A stretch of 14,923 nt of DNA from JBNLAN01 sp050302175 (GTDB taxonomy: Bacteria; Pseudomonadota; Zetaproteobacteria; Mariprofundales; Mariprofundaceae): positions 1 through 14,923 of the forward strand of contig JBNLAN010000031.1 in the NCBI GenBank assembly GCA_050302175.1. The letters run 5' to 3'. The translations under genes and the position numbers were made by a program. Numbering within the stretch: position 1 is the first letter of the stretch; every line of letters starts with the position of its first letter. Shown here piece after piece: positions 5,641 to 13,596 of the stretch. The notes under the pieces were generated by a model. That model had not been told where the DNA came from. It was given only the letters and a program-made list of their open reading frames with translations, and did not search any database.

Positions 5641-7311
5641 GTGGCGGATTACCAGTACATCTACACCATGCAGGGCGTCGGCAAGATTGGTGCCGGCAAG
5701 AAAGAGATTCTGAAGGATATCTATCTCTCCTTCTTCCCGGGCGCCAAGATCGGCGTGCTCGGCCTGAATGGTGCCGGTAAATCGACTCTTTTAAGGATTA
5801 TGGCCGGTATCGATACCGATATTCTCGGTGAGGCGCGCCCGGCACCCGGTATCAAGATCGGTTTCCTGCCGCAGGAGCCAGTGCTCGATCCCGCCAAGGA
5901 TGTGCGCGGCAACGTCGAAGAGGGTGTGGCCGAGACCAAGGCATTGCTCGACCGTTTCAATGCCATTAGTGAAGCATTCTCTGAGCCTGATGCCGATTTC
6001 GACGCGCTGCTGGCCGAGCAGGGCAAGCTGCAGGACCAGATCGACGCTGCCGGTGCCTGGGACCTCGACCGCAAGCTCGAAGTCGCCGCAGACGCACTGC
6101 GCCTTCCCGACTGGGATGCCGATGTCACCAAGCTCTCCGGCGGTGAGCGCCGCCGCGTGGCGCTTTGCAAGCTGCTGCTCTCCAATCCCGACATGCTGCT
6201 GCTGGATGAGCCGACCAACCATCTCGATGCCGAGTCGGTAGCGTGGCTGGAGCGCTTCCTGCACGACTATCCGGGCACCGTGGTGGCGGTCACCCATGAC
6301 CGTTACTTCCTCGACAACGTCGCCGGCTGGATTCTGGAGCTGGATAGAGGAAGAGGAATCCCGTGGGAGGGCAACTACTCCTCGTGGCTGGAGCAGAAGG
6401 AGAAGCGCCTGGCTATCGAAGAGAAGCAGGAGACCGCCCGCCAGAAGGCGATGGCCGAGGAGCTGGAGTGGGTTCGCTCCGGTCCGAAGGGGCGCCATGC
6501 CAAGTCCAAGGCGCGTCTGAAGGCGTTCGATGAACTTTCAAACAAAGATGTTCAGGAGCGCAACGCCACCAAGCAGATCTATATCCCGGCCGGTGAAAGG
6601 CTGGGTGACATCGTGGTGAAGGCGGAAGGTGTCTGTAAATCATTCGGCGACCGCGAACTGGTGGAGAATCTCTCCTTCAACCTGCCGCGCGGTGGCATCG
6701 TCGGCATCATCGGTGCCAACGGCGCGGGTAAGACCACGCTGTTCCGCATGCTGACCGGGCAGGAAAAGCCCGATGCCGGCACGCTGACTATTGGAGAGAC
6801 TGTTCAGTTTTCATACGTGGACCAGTCGCGCGATGCGCTGAATGGCGACAAGAGCGTGTGGGAAGAGATTTCAGGCGGCTCCGATTCACTGCTGCTGGGC
6901 AAGATCGAAGTGCCGAGCCGCGCCTACTGCGGCCGCTTTAACTTCAAGGGCGGGGATCAGCAAAAGCTGGTGAAGACTCTTTCGGGCGGTGAGCGCAACC
7001 GCGTGCATCTGGCCAAGATGCTGATGAGCGGCGGCAACGTGCTGCTGCTCGACGAACCGACCAACGATCTGGACGTGGAAACCCTGCGTGCGCTGGAAGA
7101 GGCGCTGCTCGATTTCGCTGGCTGTGCCGTGGTGATCTCGCATGACCGCTGGTTCCTCGACCGTATCGCCACGCATATCCTGGCCTTCGAGGGCGAGGGT
7201 CATGTGGAGTGGTTCGAGGGTAACTTCGCCGACTACGAGGCCGACAAGAAGAAGCGCCTTGGCGAGGATGCGCTGCAACCGCACCGCTACAAGTACAAGA
7301 AACTGGCCTAG
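5641..7311 (+). CDS. ettA: Energy-dependent translational throttle protein EttA (ABC-F)
   Basis: 556 residues, against 555 in E. coli, and very similar along the whole length. ABC-F proteins bind the ribosomal E site and gate the first elongation steps according to ATP/ADP level; they have no membrane domain. First ATPase: Walker A GLNGAGKS (41-48), signature LSGGE (165-169), Walker B MLLLDEP (185-191). An arm-type insertion lies around 95-140 and the charged P-site-interacting linker around 240-330. Second ATPase: Walker A GANGAGKT (358-365), signature LSGGE (447-451), Walker B VLLLDEP (467-473). The GTG start at 5641 is fixed by GGAGG at 5631-5635 and by the N-terminus ADYQYIYTMQGVGK. Upstream in-frame sequence belongs to the repeat. 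Monocistronic, closed by the hairpin at 7323-7347. Confidence 0.97.
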   Translation: MADYQYIYTMQGVGKIGAGKKEILKDIYLSFFPGAKIGVLGLNGAGKSTLLRIMAGIDTDILGEARPAPGIKIGFLPQEPVLDPAKDVRGNVEEGVAETKALLDRFNAISEAFSEPDADFDALLAEQGKLQDQIDAAGAWDLDRKLEVAADALRLPDWDADVTKLSGGERRRVALCKLLLSNPDMLLLDEPTNHLDAESVAWLERFLHDYPGTVVAVTHDRYFLDNVAGWILELDRGRGIPWEGNYSSWLEQKEKRLAIEEKQETARQKAMAEELEWVRSGPKGRHAKSKARLKAFDELSNKDVQERNATKQIYIPAGERLGDIVVKAEGVCKSFGDRELVENLSFNLPRGGIVGIIGANGAGKTTLFRMLTGQEKPDAGTLTIGETVQFSYVDQSRDALNGDKSVWEEISGGSDSLLLGKIEVPSRAYCGRFNFKGGDQQKLVKTLSGGERNRVHLAKMLMSGGNVLLLDEPTNDLDVETLRALEEALLDFAGCAVVISHDRWFLDRIATHILAFEGEGHVEWFEGNFADYEADKKKRLGEDALQPHRYKYKKLA

Positions 7312-7322
7312 TCACCAAACAC

Positions 7323-7347
7323 AAAGCCGCGCAAAAAGCGCGGCTTT
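7323..7347. terminator. Rho-independent-type hairpin after ettA
   Basis: AAAGCCGCGC, loop AAAAA, then GCGCGGCTTT: a perfect 10-bp stem starting 12 bases after the ettA stop. The T-tract on the plus strand is only the TTT at the stem end. The stem also lies between two convergent genes, so it can serve both directions. Confidence 0.8.
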
Positions 7348-7365
7348 GACTTAATAAATTACGTG

Positions 7366-7998
7366 CTATGTGGCATCGCCAAATTTTTCCTTTTCGAGGA
7401 TTTCCAACTCGGAAAGTGTGATGTCCGGGTTTAATTTTGCTTGCTGCAAAAAGAAATCGCCGTGTCTCAAAATCAGGTTGCAGAACGCCCCTTTTGCTAT
7501 GCCTCTTGATGATTGGCCTATGTCAGCTCGTAATGCTCGAAAAAACTCATCCATGAGCAATATTGTTTTAGCATTTGGAGCCGTTGTTTTTAGGTGGTTT
7601 GTCCACGTAAAGTAAGTAGAGAGGACATTACTTCCTCCCCATAAAACCAGCTTTTGTTGCCAGCCTCTTAAAAACTTGACCATTTTTTCGCTGTCTTGGG
7701 TTTCACTAGAGTCAAAAGCCTTAAAAAATTCGACTAAGAAGGCATCGTAAATTTTGATTTTATCGCCACGGAAATGAGCGTCGATTTCTTTCTTTCGTTC
7801 AAAGTGACGACCCAGCATAACAGTAATTGTCGATGCGAGAAGAGTGGCTCCTGCTGCAACCACTGCGACAGCAAGTTGAGAGTCTACACTTACAAGAGCT
7901 CTCCAAATGCCACGGATGCCAAAATAAAGCCCCAAGCATATTGCTACTAATGTGAGTAATCCAACCAGTCCCGAAAAGATGCTTTTAAATGATGGCAT
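7366..7998 (-). CDS. Two-helix membrane protein of unknown function
   Basis: 210 residues. The N-terminal third holds two hydrophobic helices, about 9-28 (GLVGLLTLVAICLGLYFGI) and about 41-62 (LAVAVVAAGATLLASTITVM). A basic, charged and probably helical cytoplasmic part follows, starting GRHFERKKEIDAHFRGDKI, with the aromatic segment KIYDAFLVEFFKAF. I recall similar hypothetical membrane proteins from variable regions of bacterial genomes but know no function. The start at 7998 has GGAGGT six bases upstream; ATG at 8022 has only a weak site. The gene is AT-rich against the GC-rich flanks, stands alone between the ettA terminator and a repeat fragment, and is therefore a candidate accessory gene. 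Confidence 0.8.
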   Translation of the reverse strand: MPSFKSIFSGLVGLLTLVAICLGLYFGIRGIWRALVSVDSQLAVAVVAAGATLLASTITVMLGRHFERKKEIDAHFRGDKIKIYDAFLVEFFKAFDSSETQDSEKMVKFLRGWQQKLVLWGGSNVLSTYFTWTNHLKTTAPNAKTILLMDEFFRALRADIGQSSRGIAKGAFCNLILRHGDFFLQQAKLNPDITLSELEILEKEKFGDAT

Positions 7999-8164
7999 AA
8001 GGCCACCTCCAGAGATAGACATGTATATCTTCTAACTGGGTATGAAATTAGAGGAAAATAGGACGTTTTTCTATAGAAGGATTTGGCTTAATTATAATAT
8101 TGAAAGCCAAAGCTCGGTGAGCGCCAGATGCCAGAGCTTGTTGCCATTGAGCGGGGTGGTGAAA

Positions 8165-8188
8165 GCTTCCGTGCCTCCGCGTTCTCTA
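8165..8188 (-). repeat. Half-copy of the CACAGAG-type repeat abutting the pseudouridine synthase stop
   Basis: The minus strand reads TAGAGAACGCGGAGGCACGG, beginning at the stop codon of the gene at 8186-9067. It shares AGAGAACGC-GAG (12 of 13 bases) with the right arm of the repeat at 5569-5581. The rest of 8023-8164 carries no gene that I can support. Confidence 0.45.
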
Positions 8189-9067
8189 CGCTTGCCACTT
8201 CAGCCGAAACGAGGATTCGAACTGCATGGATTTATCGCTGAGCGGGTCAGTGAACGACAATCGCTTTGCCAGGAGCTGCAGCGGGGCGCTGTAATCGGGC
8301 GTGGAGGGCTCCGGCTGTAATACCGGATAGAAGGGATCGTTAAGGATTTGCGCGCCGATGAGGCTCATGTGCAGGCGCAACTGGTGGGTTTTGCCGGTGA
8401 ATGGCTCCAGCTCATAACGGCCTTTATCGCCACGCACCTCCAGCAGGCGGATGCGCGAGCGGGCATTGATCTCGCCCGGCACGTTGTGGAACACGATCCA
8501 TTGCTCAGAGCGCTCGATACGGCTCTCAACGAGCCATTCGTTTTGCGTGCGGTCATCCGGTAGCGAACCTATGGCCTCATACTCTTTCTTCGCCTCACCG
8601 TGCCGGAACAGGCCGGAAAGGGCATTGCGCGAGACTTTCTGTTTGCTGAACAACACGATACCGGCGGTTTCGCGGTCCAGCCGGTGCACAGGCACCAGAT
8701 CGGGATTGTTCGTTTTCCGGCGCAGGCGGTTGAGCAAACACTCATTCACATAAGAGCCGGAAGGGGTGACCGGCAGGAAGTGGGGTTTATCGGCCACCAG
8801 CATATGCTCGTTTTCAAACACGATGTGCTCATCGAACGGAATAGGCGCCTCATTCTCCACCTCGCGGAAGTAGCGCAGGCGCAGGCCCTCGCGGTAGGGC
8901 GTGGCGATGGTGACCACCGCACCGGTTTCATCCGTGATCTTTCCATTCTCAAGGCGCTGCTGCCATATCTCGCGATCCATCCGCGGGAAACGGGCGGCCA
9001 GAAAATCGAGAATCGTACTCTGCGGGCTTTCGGGCCTGGTCAGGGTCACATATGAGGGTGACTGCAT
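8186..9067 (-). CDS. RluA-family pseudouridine synthase
   Basis: 293 residues. It isomerises a uridine to pseudouridine in structured RNA, probably 23S rRNA or tRNA; the exact target cannot be read from sequence. The catalytic motif is HRLDRETAG with Asp131, preceded by the ADKPHFLPV stretch (92-100). The C-terminal RluA motif, GRYELEPFTGKTHQLRLHM, lies near residues 215-233. The N-terminal 60 residues resemble a reduced S4-like module (QQRLENGKI). The start follows the rsuA stop after eight bases with no clear ribosome site, so translational coupling is likely. It is the last gene of the coaBC operon, and its stop codon sits at the edge of a repeat fragment. Confidence 0.93.
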   Translation of the reverse strand: MQSPSYVTLTRPESPQSTILDFLAARFPRMDREIWQQRLENGKITDETGAVVTIATPYREGLRLRYFREVENEAPIPFDEHIVFENEHMLVADKPHFLPVTPSGSYVNECLLNRLRRKTNNPDLVPVHRLDRETAGIVLFSKQKVSRNALSGLFRHGEAKKEYEAIGSLPDDRTQNEWLVESRIERSEQWIVFHNVPGEINARSRIRLLEVRGDKGRYELEPFTGKTHQLRLHMSLIGAQILNDPFYPVLQPEPSTPDYSAPLQLLAKRLSFTDPLSDKSMQFESSFRLKWQA

Positions 9068-9075
9068 GTGCGGGA

Positions 9076-9801
9076 CTACCGGCCCTCGATTCTTGCGAGC
9101 AGCGTTTCGGGCGTGATCGGCTCGAAACCGCCCGGGGCGAGGCCGGTGGATTCAAGGCTCAGTGCGCCGATGTGGGTGCGCGTGAGCTCGTTCACATGGT
9201 TGTCTACCGCAGCGAACATGCGCCGCACCTGATGGTAGCGCCCCTCGTGCAGGACCAGGCTGATCTCTTTTTCCCCCAGCGCAGTGAGCTCGGCGGGCAG
9301 GCAGGGTTTGTCGTCGCTCTCCAGCATCAGCGTGCCGCTGGCGAAGATTTCCGCCTCGTTTCCAGCTAGCGGGCGGTCGAGCACGGCGCGGTAAGTCTTG
9401 GATATCTCGTGCTTCGGGCTGGTGAGATGATGATTCAGTGCGCCGTCGTCGGTGAGGATCAATAGCCCAGAGGTCTCCTTATCCAGCCGGCCCACGCTCG
9501 AGAGGGTGGGCTTGCGCAGCATCCAGTGCTCGGGAAAGTCGTCGTAGATCAGATGTCCGCTCTCTTTATGCGAACAGACCGCACCGAGCGGCTTGTGGTA
9601 GATCAGGGTGAGACCGTCCGGAAACTCCAGCGGTTCGCCGTCGAACAGCACATCGGCAGCCAGCACCTTCTGGGCAGGGGAGGTGGCCGGGACGCCATTA
9701 ACGCTGATCAGCCCGTCCTTGATCACAAGGCGTACTTCGTTGCGGCTGGCATAGCCAAGCCGGGACAGCAGGTGGTCCAGTCTCTCCGGGGTGTTGCTCA
9801 T
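9076..9801 (-). CDS. rsuA: 16S rRNA pseudouridine synthase, RsuA family
   Basis: 241 residues. RsuA forms pseudouridine 516 in 16S rRNA. Domains: S4 RNA-binding domain about 5-60 (RLDHLLSRLGYASRNEV), then the catalytic domain with GRLDKETSGLL and catalytic Asp107, and the EGRYHQVRRM motif near 186-195. The length and motif order match the E. coli enzyme (231 residues). RluB, RluE and RluF are in the same family, so the U516 target is inferred from overall likeness and from the neighbouring 16S modifier. The ATG overlaps the rsmC stop by four bases (ATGA). Confidence 0.9.
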   Translation of the reverse strand: MSNTPERLDHLLSRLGYASRNEVRLVIKDGLISVNGVPATSPAQKVLAADVLFDGEPLEFPDGLTLIYHKPLGAVCSHKESGHLIYDDFPEHWMLRKPTLSSVGRLDKETSGLLILTDDGALNHHLTSPKHEISKTYRAVLDRPLAGNEAEIFASGTLMLESDDKPCLPAELTALGEKEISLVLHEGRYHQVRRMFAAVDNHVNELTRTHIGALSLESTGLAPGGFEPITPETLLARIEGR

Positions 9802-10826
9802 CGCTGCATCTCCATCACCTTGAAGCCGGGTGTCTCGGCCAGTACGGTCAGTTTCTTTGCGTGTTCGTGCAGCAGCGCCTCGTAGGGGAGGTGGCGGTTG
9901 GCCACAAGACAGAGCGAGCCGCCGGGCTTCAGCGCCTGGCAGGCAGCACGCACGATCGCGCGCCCCAAATCGATCTCCTGTGCCTTGCCATCGTGGAAGG
10001 GCGGATTGCAGATTACGAAGTCGAACTCGTTATCCATTACTTCAACTGAAGCATCTAACCATTTGAAATTAAATTGTGTATTGCTAAATTCATTTACGTT
10101 ACTTTTTGCTGCCTCCAGCGCAAACCGGTCGTGATCGAGCAGCTGCATGGCGGTGATGCCACTCGCCCGTTTCAGCAATTCGACGGTGAGATAACCGTAG
10201 CCGCAACAGAGATCGAGGCCGCGACCGGAGAGCTTTTCCACAGGCAGGTGATCGGCAAGAAGCTTCGAACCTTCATCCGGCCGGTTCCAGCTGAACAGCC
10301 CCGGGCGAGAGATCATGTTGAGTTCTTCGACCCGCTGCATCTTCCCGGCCTGTTTCCATGCTTCCGCCAGTTCGCGATTCAGATTGTCGGCGGATGTCTG
10401 AAAAAAGCGGCAGTGATACTTGGAGAGCGTTTCCACCTCGCCGCACAACTCCTTCAGATGCTTCGCGTAACTCTTGCCGCCCTGATCGTTCGGACAGGCA
10501 GCCATATAGTGCCCGCCGGGTTTCAAATGCAGCAGTGCCTCTGCCATATCCGCGAGATTGCGCTGCTTGTGTTTGCCGGGGAAATGAATCGCCAGATCGA
10601 TGGGCTGCGCGATGTTGTCGATGAATTGCTCCGGCTTAAAGCCGAACTGTTTGCAGAGCTGCAAGTAGCGTTCGCGATAGGGCTGCACGAAGGCAGGGGT
10701 ATGCCTGGCAATATCTGCCAGTGCGGGATGCATCTCGGGGTAGAGGATGGAAACGGCGGGTGAAGTGAAGTGTTCGAGTCGCTCTTCCGCCAGCCTGTAG
10801 AGCAGCCCGCTGGCCTCAGTCTGCAT
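9798..10826 (-). CDS. rsmC: 16S rRNA guanine-N2 methyltransferase, RsmC-like
   Basis: 342 residues, against 343 in E. coli RsmC, which methylates G1207 of 16S rRNA with S-adenosylmethionine. The N-terminal half (about 1-175) is a degenerate methyltransferase-like domain. The C-terminal half carries the SAM motif GLDLCCGYGYL (203-213), an acidic LLDHD loop (229-233) and the amino-methyltransferase motif NPPFH (274-278). RlmG is the main alternative, but the length and two-half layout favour RsmC. ATG at 10826 follows the rrf2 stop after 12 bases, without a good ribosome site. A short AT-rich patch lies at about 10036-10110, in residues 240-263. Confidence 0.88.
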   Translation of the reverse strand: MQTEASGLLYRLAEERLEHFTSPAVSILYPEMHPALADIARHTPAFVQPYRERYLQLCKQFGFKPEQFIDNIAQPIDLAIHFPGKHKQRNLADMAEALLHLKPGGHYMAACPNDQGGKSYAKHLKELCGEVETLSKYHCRFFQTSADNLNRELAEAWKQAGKMQRVEELNMISRPGLFSWNRPDEGSKLLADHLPVEKLSGRGLDLCCGYGYLTVELLKRASGITAMQLLDHDRFALEAAKSNVNEFSNTQFNFKWLDASVEVMDNEFDFVICNPPFHDGKAQEIDLGRAIVRAACQALKPGGSLCLVANRHLPYEALLHEHAKKLTVLAETPGFKVMEMQR

Positions 10827-10838
10827 CAAATGAGGACA

Positions 10839-11285
10839 TCAAATGACGAAATCGGGGGTCGGGTTGACGGTTTGGAGCAAACCTTTGGCACTGGCCTCTT
10901 CCAGCCAGTCGGAAAGATGGATCTTCGACAGGGATTCGAACATCTGTGCCTGTGCCTCTTCCAGCCCCTTCAGGATCACGTCGCGCTGGATGGCACAGCA
11001 CGTGTCATCTTCGAATTTGGCATCGCCGTTATCGAGGCTGCCGATGATGTCCAGCAGCGTGATGCGCTGAGGATGCCGCGCCAGCACATAGCCACCGTGA
11101 GCGCCGCGACGCGATTCCAGAATTTGATTCTGTACCAGCGATTGCAGGTCGGGCTCCAGATAACGCCGCTGGCAGAGCATCTTTTCCGAAAGCTTTTTGC
11201 CCGAGACCGGTTTGCCACTGGCTGCGATCAGCAACAGGGCGGTGAGGAGGTAGCGCAGGCGGCGCGATCCGAGAATATCGGCCAC
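10839..11285 (-). CDS. Rrf2-family transcriptional regulator
   Basis: 148 residues. The N-terminal winged helix is typical: RYLLTALLLIA (11-21), then helix-turn-helix about 26-55 (SGKKLSEKMLCQRRYLEP), then the wing RRGAHGGYVLAR (59-70) and ITLLDIIGSLD (75-85). IscR-type proteins bind a 2Fe-2S cluster through three spaced cysteines after this point; here there is only an adjacent pair, Cys96-Cys97, plus Cys38 in the HTH. A classical IscR cluster is therefore doubtful, and redox sensing by the pair is a guess. The GTG start overlaps the last base of the dut stop. It may regulate its own operon; no target site was identified. Confidence 0.88.
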   Translation of the reverse strand: MADILGSRRLRYLLTALLLIAASGKPVSGKKLSEKMLCQRRYLEPDLQSLVQNQILESRRGAHGGYVLARHPQRITLLDIIGSLDNGDAKFEDDTCCAIQRDVILKGLEEAQAQMFESLSKIHLSDWLEEASAKGLLQTVNPTPDFVI

Positions 11286-11737
11286 TATTTCTTGCCCGAA
11301 CTGCCGAAGCCACCGGCGCCGCGGTCGGTTTCCGACAGCGATTCGGCGATTTCGAAACGGGCCTGCACGAACGGGGCGATGATCATCTGGGCGATGCGGT
11401 CGCCACGCTGCACGGTAAACGGTTCCTTGCCGTGGTTGATCAGGATGACACCCACCTCGCCACGATAGTCGGCATCGATGGTGCCGGGGGTGTTCAGCAC
11501 AGTGACACCATGCTTGAGCGCCAACCCTGAACGCGGGCGAACTTGTGCCTCAAATTCGTCTGGCAGTGCCATGGCAAAGCCGGTCGGGATCAGTTTGTGC
11601 TCGCCAGGCGGGATGGAGATATCCGCCTCGACTGCGGCGCGAATATCGGCTCCGGCTGCATGTGTGGTGGCATAAAAGGGGAGATCGATACCGCTGCCGT
11701 GCGGCAGGCGCTGAATCTGAACGACCGGATGGCTCAT
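11285..11737 (-). CDS. dut: dUTP diphosphatase
   Basis: 150 residues, trimeric dUTPase family. It cleaves dUTP to dUMP and pyrophosphate, keeping uracil out of DNA and feeding thymidylate synthesis. All five motifs are present: AGADIRAA (28-35), PRSGLALKHGV (68-78), NTPGTIDADYRGE (82-94) with catalytic Asp90, GDRIAQMI (112-119), and the C-terminal arm RGAGGFGSSG (139-148). The ATG overlaps the coaBC stop by four bases (ATGA), and coaBC-dut is a common bacterial gene pair. Confidence 0.97.
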   Translation of the reverse strand: MSHPVVQIQRLPHGSGIDLPFYATTHAAGADIRAAVEADISIPPGEHKLIPTGFAMALPDEFEAQVRPRSGLALKHGVTVLNTPGTIDADYRGEVGVILINHGKEPFTVQRGDRIAQMIIAPFVQARFEIAESLSETDRGAGGFGSSGKK

Positions 11738-12951
11738 GACTGGCTTCCTTGCTTGGGTTTTCGGTTGTCGGCGGGAGTTTCCGCCATCAGGCGGACAAGA
11801 TATTCAGCCAACTGCCATTTTGGCAAGAGCGGGAACTCTTCTGCCTCTCCATTTTGGGTAATCCAGCATCCTTTGCCGGATTCGTTTTGCATGCTGGAGA
11901 GATCGTTGGCGAAAATGCCGTCGACACCTTTGGCGGTAAGTTTTTTGCGTGCATTCTTCACGTGGTCGGCAGCCTCGGCGGCAAAGGCGTAGACGCGTTT
12001 CGGGCGATTTTTCATGCCGGCGATCGTTGCCACGATATCCGGGTTGGTTTCAAGCGAAACCTGCATGGCCTTCGTATCGCCTCGCTTGAGTTTTCCATCC
12101 ACCGGCTCGGCAAACCTGAAATCGCTCACTGCTGCCACACCCACGAACACATCCGAATTATTGGCCAGAAACAGGCTCTTCTCTAGCATTTCGGCGGCCG
12201 AGACAATGTCGAAGCGCTGGATGTCGTCGGTGGTGGCGGGGCAGCCGGGGCCCGCAATCAGCGAGACTTCGGCACCAAGCGCTGCTGCAGCGCGCGCAAT
12301 GGCAATCCCCATACGGCCGCTGGAGGGGTTGGAGAGAAATCTCACTGCATCCCAGTGCTCGTGCGTGGGGCCGGCAGTGACCGTCCAGCGCTGGCCTGCA
12401 AGTGGTTTATCCTGCGTGAGCCGGTAGATATCCTCGATCAGGTTTTCCGGCTCGGCGAGCCGTCCCAAACCCTCTTCGCCGCAGGCGAGGGTTCCCGACT
12501 CGGGGCCGCAGAGATGGATGCCGCGCCCGGTCAAAGTGCGGATGTTCTCCTGGTTGGCGGGGGCCTTCCACATGGCGGTATTCATGGCGGGAGCGAGCAG
12601 TACCGGTTTGCGGGTAGCGGAAAAGACGGCGGTGACGAGGTTGTCCGTGATGCCGTAAGCCAGCTTGCTGATGAGGTTTGCTGTGGCCGGGGCGATCACG
12701 AAAACATCTGCCCAGCGGGCCAGCTTGATATGCCCCATCTCGCGCTCGCTGGTGAGATCGAAGAGGTCTGTGTGGACTTTTTCGCCGCTTAGCGCCTCGA
12801 AGGTGAGGGGGGAGACGAATTCGCAGGCCGACGGTGTCATGATGCAGCGGACGTTCGCGCCCAGCTTTTTCAGGCTGCGCAACAGCTCGGCCACGCGATA
12901 GACCGCGATGCCGCCACCGATACCGATGAGGATATTTTTTTCTGCCAACAT
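11734..12951 (-). CDS. coaBC: Bifunctional phosphopantothenoylcysteine decarboxylase / phosphopantothenate-cysteine ligase
   Basis: 405 residues, fused as in most bacteria. It carries out two successive steps of coenzyme A synthesis: CoaB joins phosphopantothenate to cysteine, and CoaC removes CO2. The CoaC flavoprotein half (about 1-185) shows GIGGGIAVYR, His74 in HIKLARWAD, PAMNTAMW (121-128, Asn124) and the active-site lid Cys157 in TLACGEEGLGRL. The CoaB half starts at about residue 187 with TAGPTHEHWD and FLSNPSSGRMG, followed by AAVSDFR, the lysine-rich KLKR and FAAEAADHV, all expected nucleotide and substrate segments. The C-terminal tail is short and polar. No convincing ribosome site precedes the ATG. 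Probable first gene of the operon; bcp ends 59 bases upstream. Confidence 0.96.
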   Translation of the reverse strand: MLAEKNILIGIGGGIAVYRVAELLRSLKKLGANVRCIMTPSACEFVSPLTFEALSGEKVHTDLFDLTSEREMGHIKLARWADVFVIAPATANLISKLAYGITDNLVTAVFSATRKPVLLAPAMNTAMWKAPANQENIRTLTGRGIHLCGPESGTLACGEEGLGRLAEPENLIEDIYRLTQDKPLAGQRWTVTAGPTHEHWDAVRFLSNPSSGRMGIAIARAAAALGAEVSLIAGPGCPATTDDIQRFDIVSAAEMLEKSLFLANNSDVFVGVAAVSDFRFAEPVDGKLKRGDTKAMQVSLETNPDIVATIAGMKNRPKRVYAFAAEAADHVKNARKKLTAKGVDGIFANDLSSMQNESGKGCWITQNGEAEEFPLLPKWQLAEYLVRLMAETPADNRKPKQGSQS

Positions 12952-13010
12952 AAACTAGTTACATCACCCCGTTCGTATCACCCACGATCCCCGATCAAGC
13001 GACCCACTCA

Positions 13011-13487
13011 TTAAACGCTCTTTTTCAGGCTCTCCAGCACTTCGGCAACGTGCCCGTTCACCTTAACTTTACGCCAGATACCGGCAAGCTTGCCTTGCGG
13101 ATCGATCAGAAAGGTGGAGCGCTCGATGCCGCGCACCTGCTTGCCATACATGTTTTTCATTTTGATCACATCGTAGGCCTTGCAGGCAATTTCGTCACTG
13201 TCGGATAATAGCACAAAAGGAAAACTAAATTTCTCTGCGAACTTCTGATGCGAGGCAATGGAATCCCGACTGATGCCGAGCACTACGGCATTGGCGTTAT
13301 CGAAGTCGGCATGTGTGTCCCTGAAGTCACAGGATTCCGTGGTACAGCCAGGCGTGTTGTCCTTAGGGTAGAAATACAATATGACATATTTCCCCCTGAA
13401 ATCGGACAGTTTGATGCTTCCCCTCGGCCAGCTCGGCAGCTCGAAATCCGGTGCGGAATCTCCGACGCTGAGGGTTGCTTCGCTCAT
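13011..13487 (-). CDS. bcp: Thioredoxin-dependent peroxiredoxin, Bcp type
   Basis: 158 residues, close to E. coli Bcp. It reduces hydrogen peroxide and organic peroxides in the cytoplasm, with electrons from thioredoxin. The peroxidatic motif is TPGCTTESCDF with Cys48 and, five residues on, the resolving Cys53, the usual atypical two-cysteine layout. The N-terminal SVGDSAPDFELP and the segment SDFRGKYVILYFYPKDN are standard for the family. The start at 13487 has AGGAG six bases upstream; an upstream in-frame extension crosses the divergent ispH leader and is rejected. It shares a 109-base intergenic region with ispH. Confidence 0.95.
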   Translation of the reverse strand: MSEATLSVGDSAPDFELPSWPRGSIKLSDFRGKYVILYFYPKDNTPGCTTESCDFRDTHADFDNANAVVLGISRDSIASHQKFAEKFSFPFVLLSDSDEIACKAYDVIKMKNMYGKQVRGIERSTFLIDPQGKLAGIWRKVKVNGHVAEVLESLKKSV

Positions 13488-13596
13488 AGCTCGCTCCTGA
13501 CTTGTGATATCGGCAATGATAGTGTTTGATTGCCTTTCGTCGAGACCCGCGTGCACGGGCACGGACGGCAATCGAAGTTACAGGCAGGAGAGCGGG

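Noticed and set aside
10074..10763. 229-codon plus-strand open frame opposite rsmC
   Set aside because: Antisense shadow of a full-length RsmC-like gene with SAM and NPPFH motifs.
12952..13010. Gap between bcp and coaBC searched for a promoter or terminator
   Set aside because: No hairpin or convincing promoter hexamers seen by eye, so nothing was annotated.
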